From positions 1 to 48,392 of the forward strand of contig JAGFND010000003.1 of assembly GCA_021409285.1 (NCBI GenBank): a stretch of DNA of 48,392 nucleotides. The letters run 5' to 3'. The notes beneath the pieces were generated by a model. The model ran no database searches. It was not told the origin of the DNA and saw nothing but the letters and a program-made list of their open reading frames with translations. This document shows positions 15,630-25,857 of the stretch, piece after piece (the first letter of the stretch is position 1; every line of letters begins with the position of its first letter). Both the position numbers and the translations under genes were made by a program. Source of the stretch: Candidatus Methanoperedens sp. Its GTDB lineage: Archaea; Halobacteriota; Methanosarcinia; Methanosarcinales; Methanoperedenaceae.

Positions 15630-18600
15630 ATGAAGATCCTCATTGTGGATGACGATGAAAATTCAAGAGTTTATCTTGAAAGGGCATTAAAGAGCCAGAA
15701 CCATACGGTTGAAAGAGCAGCGAACGGCGTCCTGGCATTAGAGAAAGCATTATTTTCACCGCCTGATATGATCATTTCTGATATCTTGATGCCTGAAATG
15801 AATGGCTTTGATTTATGCCGCAAGATTAAAGCAAATGAGAAGTTGCAGCATATCCCATTCATATTCTATACGGCAACATTTATTGATAAAAGTGATGAGG
15901 AACTGGCAATGTCCCTTGGTGCATCACGGTTTATTGTGAAGCCCATAGAATTGCAGGAGTTTTTCAAGATAATCACTGATGTAATAGAAGAACAAAAAGA
16001 GAAAAAACTGCCTGTACCTGGAAAAACATTGATGGGGATAGAAAAAATCCTCAAACTCAATCGTATTTACGCTGTCATCACTCAAATCAATCAGGCAATT
16101 GTGAAAGTGCATGATAAGGACAAAATCTTGAGTGAAGCCTGCCGCATTGCAGTTGAATATGGGAAATTCCAGATGGCATGGATCGGAATGATCGATGAAA
16201 AGAGCAGTTTTGTAAATCCGGTAGCATATTCTGGAGTTGAAGACGGATATCTATCGAAGATCAAAGAAATTTCTGTCAGAGATGTGCCTTCCGGTAGTGG
16301 ACCGACCGGAACATCAATTCGGGAAGGTCGGTATTATGTATGCGACGATATGGAAAAAGACCCGCGAATGGCGCTCTGGAAAGAAGAAGCGCTCAAACGC
16401 GGTTATCGTTCTTCAATTGCACTCCCTATAAAACATTTAGATAAAGTTATCGGCGCTTTCAGTATTTGTTCATCTGTTCCCCACTTTTTTGAAAAGGAAG
16501 AAATTCATTTGCTCAATGAAGTAACAAATGATATTTCCTTTGCATTAGATTCTATTGAAATTGCAAAAGAGAAGCAACAAGCTGAGGAAGAACTCAAACG
16601 AATAGAATGGATGCTGTCCAGCAGTCAAGTTTTGTCGATTGATGACCAGCCCCCTTACACGCAATATCAGGAGTATGGGGATTTAACCGGGTTAAATCAT
16701 AATGGGATCATCCTGACATCTGTCGGAAAAAGTTCACTCGCAGATATTGTGAAGTCATTTCCGAACCTCCTTGAGAGTTCTTCTGCTGTTTACGAAAAGA
16801 ATGGGGACTATGCTTCAGGAATATTCACTTCAAAGTGGTGCCGAATTCTGGACATGGCATCAAGAAAACTCTGCAACACAGAAAATAATGCAAAGGCACT
16901 GAACTCAGGAAAGTGGTTATGCCATGGATCATGCTGGACTTGCTCGAAAAAGAGCATTGAGAAACGTGCCCCTGTGGATATCGAATGCAATGGTGGAATA
17001 CGGCTTTACGCTATCCCCATCTTCGCAGGAGACGATGTGATCGGGAGCATCAACTTTGGCTATGGCGACCCGCCGCGAGATCCTGTCAGGCTCAGAGAGA
17101 TCGCCGATCTATACAAAGTTGACTGTGAAGAACTCCGTAAGGAAGCGGACTCATATAACACCCGGCCTGCATACATTGTCGAAATGGCAAAAAAAAATCT
17201 CCATGCATCAGCCAGATTGATCGGGGAGCTTGTAAGACGCAAAATTAGTGAAAAGGCTTTACAGAAAAGCGAATCCAGATTCTGGAGCATCTACCAGCAG
17301 TCCCCCGTGGCGATAGAACTGTATGATTCTAACGGCTTACTGATAGATGCAAATCCCAAATGCCTGGAAATGTTTGGCGTGAGTGATATCCAGAAAATCA
17401 TTGGATTCAAGCTTTTTGAGGATCCCAATATCACAGATGAGCTTAAAAAGAAAATAAGTCTTGGAGAAGTGGTAAAGTTTGAAAGTGAATTTGATTTTGA
17501 TAAAGTAAAGAAAATGGGGCTATATGAAACCTCCAGATCCGGGCGCATTTATATTGATTGTACTATATCCCCATGGGAAATTGCAGATACTCAGCAGGGG
17601 TATCTGGTGCATGTCATGGATATCACACAGCGCAAGCGGGCGGAGGAGGCGCTGCGAGAAAGCGAGGCTATAGCCCGAGCACGTGCCGACGAGTTGGCGG
17701 CGCTAATGGATGCGATTCCCACCATCACCTTCATAGCCCACGACCCCGACTGCCGGCATATGACCAGCAGCCGTATGGCATTGCGCCTGCTACGTCTGGC
17801 CGACGGGGCTAATACATCCAAGAGCGCCTCTGAGAGCGAACTCCCCGATACATTCCGCCCCATGAAGGACGGGCGTGAACTGCGGCCGGAGGAATTGCCC
17901 GTACAGCTTGCCGCTGCCACAGGACAGGATGTGAGGAACTTCGAGTTGACGTTAGCGTTCAATGATGGTACTACTTGCGACATCTTCGGCGATGCTGTGC
18001 CCCTGTTCGATGCGCAAGGAAAGGTGCGTGGAGCGGTCGGCGCATTCCTGGACATCACACAGCGCAAGCAGGCCGAGGAAAAACTAAGAGAGGCTTCGTT
18101 ATACACCCGTAACCTCATCGAAGCAAGCCTTGACCCGCTCGTTACCATAAGCAAGGACGGGAAGATTACGGATGTGAATATAGCCACTGAATTGGTGACA
18201 GGAGTTTCGCGTGAGCAGCTTATCGGAAGCGATTTCTCGGAATATTTCACTGAGCCTGAAAAAGCAAGACAAGGATATGAGGAGGTGTTCGAGAAGGGGT
18301 TTGTAAAGGATTACCCGCTTGCTATCCGGCATGTTTCTGGAAGCGTAACTGACGTTCTGTACAATGCCACCATGTATAAGAACGCTGCTGGCAATGTCAC
18401 AGGAGTATTTGCATCAGCAAGGGATGTTTCAGAACGAAAACGATTAGAGTATATCGCAAGAGCTGAAAGGCAGCGGTTCTATGACGTACTCGAAATGTTG
18501 CCGGTTTATGTAATACTGTTGACTCCGGATTATCACGTTTCCTTTTCTAACCGATTCTTCCGCGAGCGCTTTGGAGAATCGAACGGCCGACGCTGCTTTG

Positions 18601-21600
18601 AGTTTTTGTTTGAGCGTAACGAGCCCTGCGAGATTTGTGAAACATATACGATACTGAAAACAATGGCGCCACACGAGTGGGAGTGGACTGGCCCGGACAG
18701 CCACAATTATTACGTCTTCGACTACCCATTTACAGACACCGATGGTTCCGTTCTAATCCTCGAAATGGGCATCGATATTACCCAAAAAAAGCGGGCAGAG
18801 GAGTCGTTGCGGGAGAGCGAGAAGAAATACCGCACTATTGTTGAGACCGCCCATGAAGGTATCTGGAGGCTGGACGCATCTGAGAAAACAAGCTATGTAA
18901 ATTTCCGGATGGCGCAAATGCTCGGCTATACAGCAGAGGAAATGCTCGGCAGGCATTTTTTCCATTTTATGGACACAGATGCGCGCATCGAGGCTGAAAA
19001 GAACCTGGAAAGACGTAAACAGGGGATCATAGAAACCCATGACTTCAGGTTTTCCAGAAAAGATGGAACAGATATGTGGGCTATTGTCTCTACCAATCCG
19101 ATATTTGATGATAATGGACAATATATTGGGGCACTGGGGATGATAACAGATATAACCGAGCGCAAGCAGGCTGAGGAGGCGCTGGCTGCCTCGGCTGAAT
19201 TTACCAATAGTTTGATCAGTTCCTTGCAGGATGGTTTTTCGGTGCTTGATACGAAGGGTGTCCACCTGGATGTCAACCCTGCCATGTGCCGCATGACCGG
19301 TTTTTCACGTGAGGAACTCATCGGTGTTGGAACCCCGCATCCGTACTGGCCGCCGGAAGAATATGAACATATTCAGGCGGCTTTTCAGAAGACATTGAGA
19401 AGCGAAGCCAGTAATTTTGAATTGACGTTTATGCGTAAGAACGGCGAGCGCTTTCCGGTGATCATCAGTCCGTCTACCGTCAAAGATAGGAAGGGCGACA
19501 TTATCAGTTACACAGCAACGGTGAAAGACATTACTGAGCGCAAGCGGGCGGAAGATGCCCTGAGCCAGTCCGAAGAAAAGTTCTTTAAAGCGTTCCAGGC
19601 CACTCCCGATGCCATCGAAATAACCAGGGTTTCTGACGAACGACTCATTGATGTCAACGAGGTCTTCGTGCTACGCTCAGGATACTCAAGGGACGAGGTT
19701 GTGGGTCACACCACCCAGGAGTTCGATCTATGGGCAAACCCGCAAGACCGTGAAAGATATTTTACCACCATGAAGGAGCAGGGAAGTGTCAGGGAACAGG
19801 AGGCTCAATTTCGGACGAAGTCGGGCGAGATAATGGACGGCCTTGTGTCTGGAGAAACCTTCAGTATGGGAGAGGAGATGCATATACTGACAATAATCCG
19901 AGACATCACCCGGCATAAGCAGGCTGAGGAGGCGCTTTCCGTGCACACCCGCCAGCAAGAAACGATCGCGAACCTGGGGCAAATCGGGTTGAAGGGCATG
20001 GAATTACAGGAGTTGTTTGATGAGGCGGTGAAGCAAATAGCCCGGGCGCTGAAAGTTGAGTTGTGCAAAGTACTGGAACTGGTTCCTGATAAGTCAGCTC
20101 TTTTGTTAAGGGCCGGAGTAGGCTGGAAAGAGGGGTTGGTAGGCCACGCCACGGTGGGTATCGGCCTGGTATCCCAGGCGGGTTTTACGCTACAAAGTAA
20201 AGAGCCGGTTATCGTGGAAGACCTGAGCACGGAGACACGGTTCCATGGCCCTGCCATACTTGAGGATCACCATGTTGTTAGCGGCATGAGCACCATCATA
20301 GGCACCCCGGATGAGCCCCTTGGTGTATTGGGCGCACATAATACGTACAGACGCACTTTCACTGAGCAGGACATAGACTTTCTGCATTCCGCCGCTAACC
20401 TGCTGGCAGATGCCATCTGGCGCAAGAAGGCGGAGAAGGCGTTGCGGGAAAGTGAGGAAAAATACCGCACTATTGTTGAGACTACCAATGAAGGCATCTG
20501 GATGCTCGGTGAGGATCTCATGACCACTTCTGTAAACTCCAGGATGGCAAAAATGATCGGTTACCGGACCGAGGAAATGATCGGCCGGCCGATGACCGAC
20601 TTCATGTTCAAAGAGGATGTGCCCGATCACCTCAACATAATGAAAAACCGCCGCCGAGGAGAGGCGGAGCATTACGAACGCCGTTACTGCCATAAGAACG
20701 GGCAGACAGTGTGGACCCTTGCTTCTGCCGTGCCCATCATGGATGCCGGACAGAATTTCAAAGGCTCCTTTGCGATGTTTGCCGATATTACCAAGCGCAA
20801 GCAGGCTGAAGAGGCGCTGCAGAAGAGCGAAAAATGTCTGCGAGAGGCGCAGGGTTTGGCACAAATTGGCAGCTGGGATTGGGATGCAAGAACAGACACT
20901 ATTGCATGGTCTCCAGAGTATTATCGAATATATAATATCGATCCGAAAATGCCTGCGCCAAATTATCTGGATCATCTTAAGGTATATACACCTGAAAGTG
21001 CCAAAAAACTGGATGCTGCGGTAGGCATTTCCATGAATACCGGTGAACCTTATGAATTAGAACTGGAATTGATCACTCCGGATGAAAAAAGACGCTGGAT
21101 TGTTGCAAAGGGTGAAGCAAAGTTCGATAGTAATGGCCAGATTGTGGGCCTTCGTGGAACAAGCCAGAACATAACCGAACGCAAGAAAGCAGAAGAGGAG
21201 ATATACAGACTTAATGCCGAACTTGAACAAAAAGTAATTGACCGTACGGAAGATCTCAAAAAGAAAAATAACGATATCAAGGAAAGCCAGAGGGCCTTGA
21301 TGAGTATTGTAGAGGACATGAATGTCGTAACATCAAAACTTGAAACAGCAAACAAATCCCTTCTTGAACTTGATCGCATGAAATCCATGTTCATAGCAAG
21401 TACAAGTCATGAGTTACGCACGCCACTTAATTCCATAATAGGTTTTTCAAGCATTCTCCTTGAAGGCTGGTCTGGTGACCTGACCGATGAACAGAAAGAG
21501 CAACTGCATCTCATACACAATTCAGGAAAGCATCTTCTTTCACTCATTAACGATATTATAGATATATCGAAGGTAGAGGCTGGTAAAATTGAAACATATT

Positions 21601-22067
21601 ACATGGAGTTCAGATTAAGGGATGTCCTTGAAGAGGCAAGGTCGACCATTGAGACCAGCATCGATGAAAAGGGGCTTGTACTTACAATTGAAGCTCCTGA
21701 TATCAACATGAATACTGACCGCAGACGGCTGCTGCAGTGTATGATAAACTTGCTTTCAAATGCTGCGAAATATACGGAAAAAGGCAATATCACAGTAATA
21801 GCAAAAAATATTAATGGTAGAATAGATATATCTGTTAGTGACACTGGTATAGGAATAAAAACGGGAGATATTACCAAACTGTTCGCCCCATTCGTCAGGC
21901 TTGAATCACCTATTTCTGCTGCCACTTCAGGAACCGGCCTTGGCCTCTACCTGACAAAAAAACTGGTAAAAGATGTGCTTGGAGGCGAAGTGGATGTGAA
22001 AAGTGAATATGGAAAAGGCAGTACGTTTACCCTTCATATCCCCATTAAACCTGAGGAGACAAAATGA
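15630..22067 (+). CDS. giant hybrid sensor histidine kinase (REC-GAF-PocR-PAS x7-GAF-PAS x2-HisKA-HATPase)
   Basis: A cytoplasmic kinase of 2145 residues with no membrane segment. Domains: receiver 1-120 (Asp51); GAF about 143-313; PocR-like sensory domain about 327-530, with CHGSCWTC cysteines; seven PAS units ending at DITQRKRAEEAL-type linkers near 663, 807, 931, 1048, 1173, 1299 and 1424; a second GAF about 1443-1603; PAS eight and nine ending near 1719 and 1846; a coiled coil; HisKA with His1927 (TSHELRTPLN); HATPase with NLLSNAAKY, DTGIGI and GTGLGL. All kinase boxes are intact. GGAG lies before the ATG. The stop overlaps the next gene (ATGA). Codons in the middle PAS region (about 17.6-18.1 kb) are more GC-rich than those at either end, suggesting mosaic origin. 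Confidence 0.92.
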   Translation: MKILIVDDDENSRVYLERALKSQNHTVERAANGVLALEKALFSPPDMIISDILMPEMNGFDLCRKIKANEKLQHIPFIFYTATFIDKSDEELAMSLGASRFIVKPIELQEFFKIITDVIEEQKEKKLPVPGKTLMGIEKILKLNRIYAVITQINQAIVKVHDKDKILSEACRIAVEYGKFQMAWIGMIDEKSSFVNPVAYSGVEDGYLSKIKEISVRDVPSGSGPTGTSIREGRYYVCDDMEKDPRMALWKEEALKRGYRSSIALPIKHLDKVIGAFSICSSVPHFFEKEEIHLLNEVTNDISFALDSIEIAKEKQQAEEELKRIEWMLSSSQVLSIDDQPPYTQYQEYGDLTGLNHNGIILTSVGKSSLADIVKSFPNLLESSSAVYEKNGDYASGIFTSKWCRILDMASRKLCNTENNAKALNSGKWLCHGSCWTCSKKSIEKRAPVDIECNGGIRLYAIPIFAGDDVIGSINFGYGDPPRDPVRLREIADLYKVDCEELRKEADSYNTRPAYIVEMAKKNLHASARLIGELVRRKISEKALQKSESRFWSIYQQSPVAIELYDSNGLLIDANPKCLEMFGVSDIQKIIGFKLFEDPNITDELKKKISLGEVVKFESEFDFDKVKKMGLYETSRSGRIYIDCTISPWEIADTQQGYLVHVMDITQRKRAEEALRESEAIARARADELAALMDAIPTITFIAHDPDCRHMTSSRMALRLLRLADGANTSKSASESELPDTFRPMKDGRELRPEELPVQLAAATGQDVRNFELTLAFNDGTTCDIFGDAVPLFDAQGKVRGAVGAFLDITQRKQAEEKLREASLYTRNLIEASLDPLVTISKDGKITDVNIATELVTGVSREQLIGSDFSEYFTEPEKARQGYEEVFEKGFVKDYPLAIRHVSGSVTDVLYNATMYKNAAGNVTGVFASARDVSERKRLEYIARAERQRFYDVLEMLPVYVILLTPDYHVSFSNRFFRERFGESNGRRCFEFLFERNEPCEICETYTILKTMAPHEWEWTGPDSHNYYVFDYPFTDTDGSVLILEMGIDITQKKRAEESLRESEKKYRTIVETAHEGIWRLDASEKTSYVNFRMAQMLGYTAEEMLGRHFFHFMDTDARIEAEKNLERRKQGIIETHDFRFSRKDGTDMWAIVSTNPIFDDNGQYIGALGMITDITERKQAEEALAASAEFTNSLISSLQDGFSVLDTKGVHLDVNPAMCRMTGFSREELIGVGTPHPYWPPEEYEHIQAAFQKTLRSEASNFELTFMRKNGERFPVIISPSTVKDRKGDIISYTATVKDITERKRAEDALSQSEEKFFKAFQATPDAIEITRVSDERLIDVNEVFVLRSGYSRDEVVGHTTQEFDLWANPQDRERYFTTMKEQGSVREQEAQFRTKSGEIMDGLVSGETFSMGEEMHILTIIRDITRHKQAEEALSVHTRQQETIANLGQIGLKGMELQELFDEAVKQIARALKVELCKVLELVPDKSALLLRAGVGWKEGLVGHATVGIGLVSQAGFTLQSKEPVIVEDLSTETRFHGPAILEDHHVVSGMSTIIGTPDEPLGVLGAHNTYRRTFTEQDIDFLHSAANLLADAIWRKKAEKALRESEEKYRTIVETTNEGIWMLGEDLMTTSVNSRMAKMIGYRTEEMIGRPMTDFMFKEDVPDHLNIMKNRRRGEAEHYERRYCHKNGQTVWTLASAVPIMDAGQNFKGSFAMFADITKRKQAEEALQKSEKCLREAQGLAQIGSWDWDARTDTIAWSPEYYRIYNIDPKMPAPNYLDHLKVYTPESAKKLDAAVGISMNTGEPYELELELITPDEKRRWIVAKGEAKFDSNGQIVGLRGTSQNITERKKAEEEIYRLNAELEQKVIDRTEDLKKKNNDIKESQRALMSIVEDMNVVTSKLETANKSLLELDRMKSMFIASTSHELRTPLNSIIGFSSILLEGWSGDLTDEQKEQLHLIHNSGKHLLSLINDIIDISKVEAGKIETYYMEFRLRDVLEEARSTIETSIDEKGLVLTIEAPDINMNTDRRRLLQCMINLLSNAAKYTEKGNITVIAKNINGRIDISVSDTGIGIKTGDITKLFAPFVRLESPISAATSGTGLGLYLTKKLVKDVLGGEVDVKSEYGKGSTFTLHIPIKPEETK

Positions 22068-22432
22068 AAGTACTTGTAGTTGAGGACAATCCTGTCAATA
22101 TGAAATTGCTAATGCTTGTCCTGAAAAAGTATGGGCATGAAGCTATCCCTGCAATTAACGGGACTGAGGGAGTAGAAAAAGCAGTGCGATATCATCCTGA
22201 CCTCATTCTTATGGATATTATGCTCCCTGATATTACCGGGCTTGAAGCCACAAAACAGATCCGGGAAATTAAGAATATGGCAGATGTGAAGATCATCGCT
22301 ATCACATCTTATGCAATGTCAGGGGACCGTGAAAAAATAATCCAGGCAGGATGTAATGGTTACTTTGAAAAACCAATAGATCCCCTGAAGATAATGGAAG
22401 ATATACAGAAGATGATCGGTGAGAATCCATGA
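22064..22432 (+). CDS. stand-alone receiver (CheY-like) protein
   Basis: 122 residues, one receiver domain: acidic pair Glu7-Asp8, phosphoacceptor Asp51 (LILMDIMLPDITG), ITSYAMSGD with the conserved Thr, and the switch Lys in YFEKPIDPL. There is no output domain. DivK/CheY-like single receivers pass phosphate between kinases. The ATG overlaps the giant kinase stop and the end overlaps the next gene by 4 bases. GGAG lies 6 bases upstream of the start. It is the probable phosphate carrier in this four-gene relay. Confidence 0.93.
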   Translation: MKVLVVEDNPVNMKLLMLVLKKYGHEAIPAINGTEGVEKAVRYHPDLILMDIMLPDITGLEATKQIREIKNMADVKIIAITSYAMSGDREKIIQAGCNGYFEKPIDPLKIMEDIQKMIGENP

Positions 22433-23640
22433 AAGTGCTCATAGTGGACGATGAAAAGAATAATCGTGTACTGCTCTCAAAAATCCTTGAAACTCATGGT
22501 TTTGAGGTAGCCGAAGCCGCCAATGGCAAAGAAGCTCTTGATTCTGTCGCTGAGTCTCCCCCGGATTTTATAATTTCCGATATTTTAATGCCCGTGATGG
22601 ACGGCTTTCAGTTATGCAGGCAATTGAAAGAAAACAATATATCAAAAGACATCCCTCTTATTTTTTACACAGCTTCATATACTGAAAAAGAAGATGAAAA
22701 ACTGGCAATGGATCTGGGCGCCCTGGCTTTTATCAGGAAACCGGAAGAACCGCTGCAGTTCATCGAAAGAATTAATAAAATCCTCACAGAATATGATACA
22801 GGCAAATTAATACCAGTTAAACCTGTACTGGCAGACGAGAAGGAATATCTTTCCACTTATAGTAAGAGACTCTTGAACAAACTTGAAGATAAGATCATTG
22901 AACTTGAAAAATCCAATAAAAAATTAGAAACAGCATGTGATGAATTGAAAACAGTCGACCGTCTGAAAGATAATATCATCGCGAATGTCACGCATGAACT
23001 GCGCACCCCGCTTATGCATGCTCAGGGCTATCTTGAACTTGCGATTGATGAAAAGGATGAACAAAAAAGGAGTGACTACCTCAATAAATGCATGAGTGCG
23101 CTCAAACGTGAAAATAAGGTAATATCGAACCTGATCGAAACGGCTTATGCCGAAAAGGGGCTATTGAAGCCTGTTATGTGTGATATTGATGTCAAGAAAA
23201 TGATCGAGTCCACAGTGGATGATCTGAGACCAAAGGCAGTGGCTTATGATATCGATATCAGTTTATCAGTGGAGGAAGGCCTCATGATCCGCGGAGGGAA
23301 AAGCCAGATGAAGCATGTTCTGAATAATCTCCTTGATAATGCTATCAAATTCAATAAGAAAGGCGGCAAAGTGAAAATAATCGCAGGTCATATTAAAGAA
23401 GGACATGTGCAAATATGTTTGGAAGATACCGGAATTGGAATACCGATCGATAAACTGGATCGCGTCTTTGACAGAATATATCAGGTTGAATCTGACAGCA
23501 ACCGAAAATATGGCGGGGTTGGCCTGGGACTTTCGATTTCAAAATATATTGTGGAATCCCACGGCGGCAAAATATGGGTGGAAAGCAAAGAGGGGGATGG
23601 CAGTAAATTCTGCTTTGAAATACCTGAGGGCAAAAAATGA
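22429..23640 (+). CDS. hybrid histidine kinase REC-HisKA-HATPase
   Basis: 403 residues, no membrane segment. Receiver about 1-120 (Asp51 in FIISDILMPVMDG, Lys in FIRKPEEP); coiled linker; HisKA with His189 (NVTHELRTPL); HATPase with NNLLDNAIKF, EDTGIGI, and GVGLGLSI. It carries no sensory domain of its own, so its input is probably phosphate or protein contact through the N-terminal receiver. It is coupled by 4-base overlaps on both sides. GGTGA precedes the ATG. Confidence 0.92.
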   Translation: MKVLIVDDEKNNRVLLSKILETHGFEVAEAANGKEALDSVAESPPDFIISDILMPVMDGFQLCRQLKENNISKDIPLIFYTASYTEKEDEKLAMDLGALAFIRKPEEPLQFIERINKILTEYDTGKLIPVKPVLADEKEYLSTYSKRLLNKLEDKIIELEKSNKKLETACDELKTVDRLKDNIIANVTHELRTPLMHAQGYLELAIDEKDEQKRSDYLNKCMSALKRENKVISNLIETAYAEKGLLKPVMCDIDVKKMIESTVDDLRPKAVAYDIDISLSVEEGLMIRGGKSQMKHVLNNLLDNAIKFNKKGGKVKIIAGHIKEGHVQICLEDTGIGIPIDKLDRVFDRIYQVESDSNRKYGGVGLGLSISKYIVESHGGKIWVESKEGDGSKFCFEIPEGKK

Positions 23641-25232
23641 AGATTCTAATAGTCGATGACAATAAAAACGAACGGATCATGCTGTCAAAACTTTTTGTCT
23701 CGAACAAATATGAAGTATCCAGTGCCGAAAATGGCTCTGTCGCTCTTGAAAAGGTAAAGGAATCAAAACCTGATGTTATAATTTCTGATGTCATGATGCC
23801 CGTTATGGATGGATTTACTTTTTTGCGGGAACTTAAGAAAGACCAGGACACAAAAGACATACCGTTAGTATTCTATACTGCCACATATGTGGGTGATAAA
23901 GATAAGGAACTTGCAGAAGCAATGGGTGCTTTGAAAATCATTACAAAACCTGTTGAACCAAAGGAACTTTTGCATGAGATCCAGATCCTGGGTCAAGAGC
24001 TTTCAACTGGCGTGCTCAAACCCACCAGGCCTCTTATCGAAAGTGAAGAAGAATATCTGAAAAAATATACGCAACGCCTGTTCCATAAGCTTCAGGATAA
24101 GATCCTTGAGCTTGAGCAAGAGATCATAATGCGAAAGCAGACCGAGAGTGCCCTTATTGAATCTGAGAACAGGTACAGGACGATCTTTGAAAATGCGGGC
24201 AATCCCACAGTTATCATTGAGGAAGATATGACGATCTCAATGGTGAACAAGGAATTCGAAAAACAATCGGGATATTCCAGAAATGAGGTAGAAGGCAAGA
24301 GATCCTGGACCGAATTCATGACAAAAGAAGATTGGGAAAAAATCCCTGAACATTATGAGTGTGAGTTCATTGCCCGAAATGGAATGAAAAAAGATTATAT
24401 GGTTAATATAGCTATGATCCCGGGAACAAAAAAGAGCGTTGCATCACTTCTTGATATCACAGAGCGGAAAAAAGCCGAAGAATTGCGGATCCAGAAAGAA
24501 CGGGCTGAGTTCATCAATAAGGCAAAAGCCGAATTCCTGTCAACAATGAGCCACGAGCTCAAAACTCCTCTTAATGCGATAATAGGTTTTTCCGAGATCA
24601 TGCAGCAAGGGATAGCCGGGAAATTGAATGAAAAACAGGAACGATTTATTGAAAATATTCATGGAAGCGGCAAATTCCTTCTTACCATGATAAATGATAT
24701 TCTTGATCTTGGCATAATTGAAGCCAATAATATAGAACTGGCCTATGAAAGGGTGCCTGTGTCTCTGGTAATACATGAGATTTTCAATATGATCAAAGGG
24801 AAAGCCAGAGAGAAAAATGTGGATCTTGTATTGGATCTATCTTCGCAACTGGATTATATAGAGGCGGATAGACAGAGGTTCAGGCAGATATTGTTCAATC
24901 TTCTGAGCAATGCGATAAAATTCAGTAAACCTGAAGGCGGAACTGTAACATTGCGAGGAAAAATAATCGCTGACACGGCAGAGTTCTCAATTTCAGATAC
25001 CGGTATTGGCATCAAAGAACAGGATCTGAAAAAATTGTTCGTGGTATTCAAGCAGGTCGATTCCGGGATGACACGAAAATATGGCGGGGCAGGCCTTGGG
25101 CTTGCCATAACAAAACATTTAGTGGAACTGCACAGGGGTAAGATATGGGCAGAAAGCAAATACAACGAAGGAAGCACGTTTACATTCACAGTTCCATTGA
25201 AACAGAATAATAGCATTGCTCATGTGTCTTAA
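23637..25232 (+). CDS. hybrid histidine kinase REC-PAS-HisKA-HATPase
   Basis: 531 residues. Receiver 1-120 (Asp51 in ISDVMMPVMDG, Lys in IITKPVEP); coiled linker; one PAS domain about 175-280 ending in DITERKKAEE; HisKA with His306 (MSHELKTPLN); HATPase with FNLLSNAIKF, SDTGIGI and GAGLGLAI. The receiver and the segment after it are close in pattern to those of the previous gene, so the pair looks like a duplication with a PAS insertion. Last gene of the relay; it converges with the signal peptidase gene, sharing stop bases. Confidence 0.92.
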   Translation: MKILIVDDNKNERIMLSKLFVSNKYEVSSAENGSVALEKVKESKPDVIISDVMMPVMDGFTFLRELKKDQDTKDIPLVFYTATYVGDKDKELAEAMGALKIITKPVEPKELLHEIQILGQELSTGVLKPTRPLIESEEEYLKKYTQRLFHKLQDKILELEQEIIMRKQTESALIESENRYRTIFENAGNPTVIIEEDMTISMVNKEFEKQSGYSRNEVEGKRSWTEFMTKEDWEKIPEHYECEFIARNGMKKDYMVNIAMIPGTKKSVASLLDITERKKAEELRIQKERAEFINKAKAEFLSTMSHELKTPLNAIIGFSEIMQQGIAGKLNEKQERFIENIHGSGKFLLTMINDILDLGIIEANNIELAYERVPVSLVIHEIFNMIKGKAREKNVDLVLDLSSQLDYIEADRQRFRQILFNLLSNAIKFSKPEGGTVTLRGKIIADTAEFSISDTGIGIKEQDLKKLFVVFKQVDSGMTRKYGGAGLGLAITKHLVELHRGKIWAESKYNEGSTFTFTVPLKQNNSIAHVS

Positions 25233-25816
25233 CTTTCTTTAAGGCAGGCGAAATTCCCTCTGGGTATGAGGGAGACGCAGCCCAATAATGGAACCGGGTA
25301 AAAGCGCGCAACTGCGATGACCCATTCTTTTTTTACAGGCTGGTTATAACTTACGCTGCCCTGCTGGTCAAAAGCGGCATTTGTTTTTGAATTGTCACCT
25401 TTTGTTATATAACCTGCATGAGGCGCAGGTGGTCCACCATCCCACATCGGTTCTCCCTTTTCCACATAATACATAGCCCTGTGTATGATGGGAATACTGT
25501 CTTCTTGCCCGAATTTCCTGTACAGGATCACATCGCCGTATTCCTCAAATGATGTGTAACCTGTCCCCTTTCCTTTTTCATAGGTTGTGATCTGGGTGCG
25601 GTCAGCGCTTTGTGTAATAATGATATCTCCAATATGAATATGGGGATACATACTTTCACTTTCTACGGCAACGATTGGAGATGCGCGGCCAAGGGTTATG
25701 TATGAAAATGACGAAATGATCGCAAATATAAAGACAACTGATAGAAAATCCCGTAAAAGGCCTATCCAGAAATTTTCACTTTTATTGAATTTTTTCCAAT
25801 TCTCATTCAAACTCAT
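25229..25816 (-). CDS. signal peptidase I, archaeal S26B type
   Basis: 195 residues. Cuts signal peptides from secreted proteins. One N-terminal membrane helix (FLSVVFIFAIISSFSYITL, about 18-36) anchors it. The catalytic Ser is in ESESMYPHIHIGD; the His of IIHRAMYY replaces the bacterial Lys, as in archaeal and ER enzymes. The Asp region is ITKGDNSKTN. I start at MSLNEN (25816) rather than the ATG fifteen codons earlier, which overlaps the end of hisF. It follows hisF on the same strand. Confidence 0.88.
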   Translation of the reverse strand: MSLNENWKKFNKSENFWIGLLRDFLSVVFIFAIISSFSYITLGRASPIVAVESESMYPHIHIGDIIITQSADRTQITTYEKGKGTGYTSFEEYGDVILYRKFGQEDSIPIIHRAMYYVEKGEPMWDGGPPAPHAGYITKGDNSKTNAAFDQQGSVSYNQPVKKEWVIAVARFYPVPLLGCVSLIPRGNFACLKES

Positions 25817-25857
25817 GACAATAAAGATAATATTAGAAGTTATATTAAAACTTGCTA

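Noticed and set aside
17591-18250. 219-residue minus-strand ORF inside the giant kinase
   Set aside because: Serine-rich shadow of the GC-rich PAS2-PAS3 segment; the sense frame has clear domains.
20190-20975. 261-residue minus-strand ORF inside the giant kinase
   Set aside because: Shadow of the second GAF and PAS8 coding sequence, no motif of its own.
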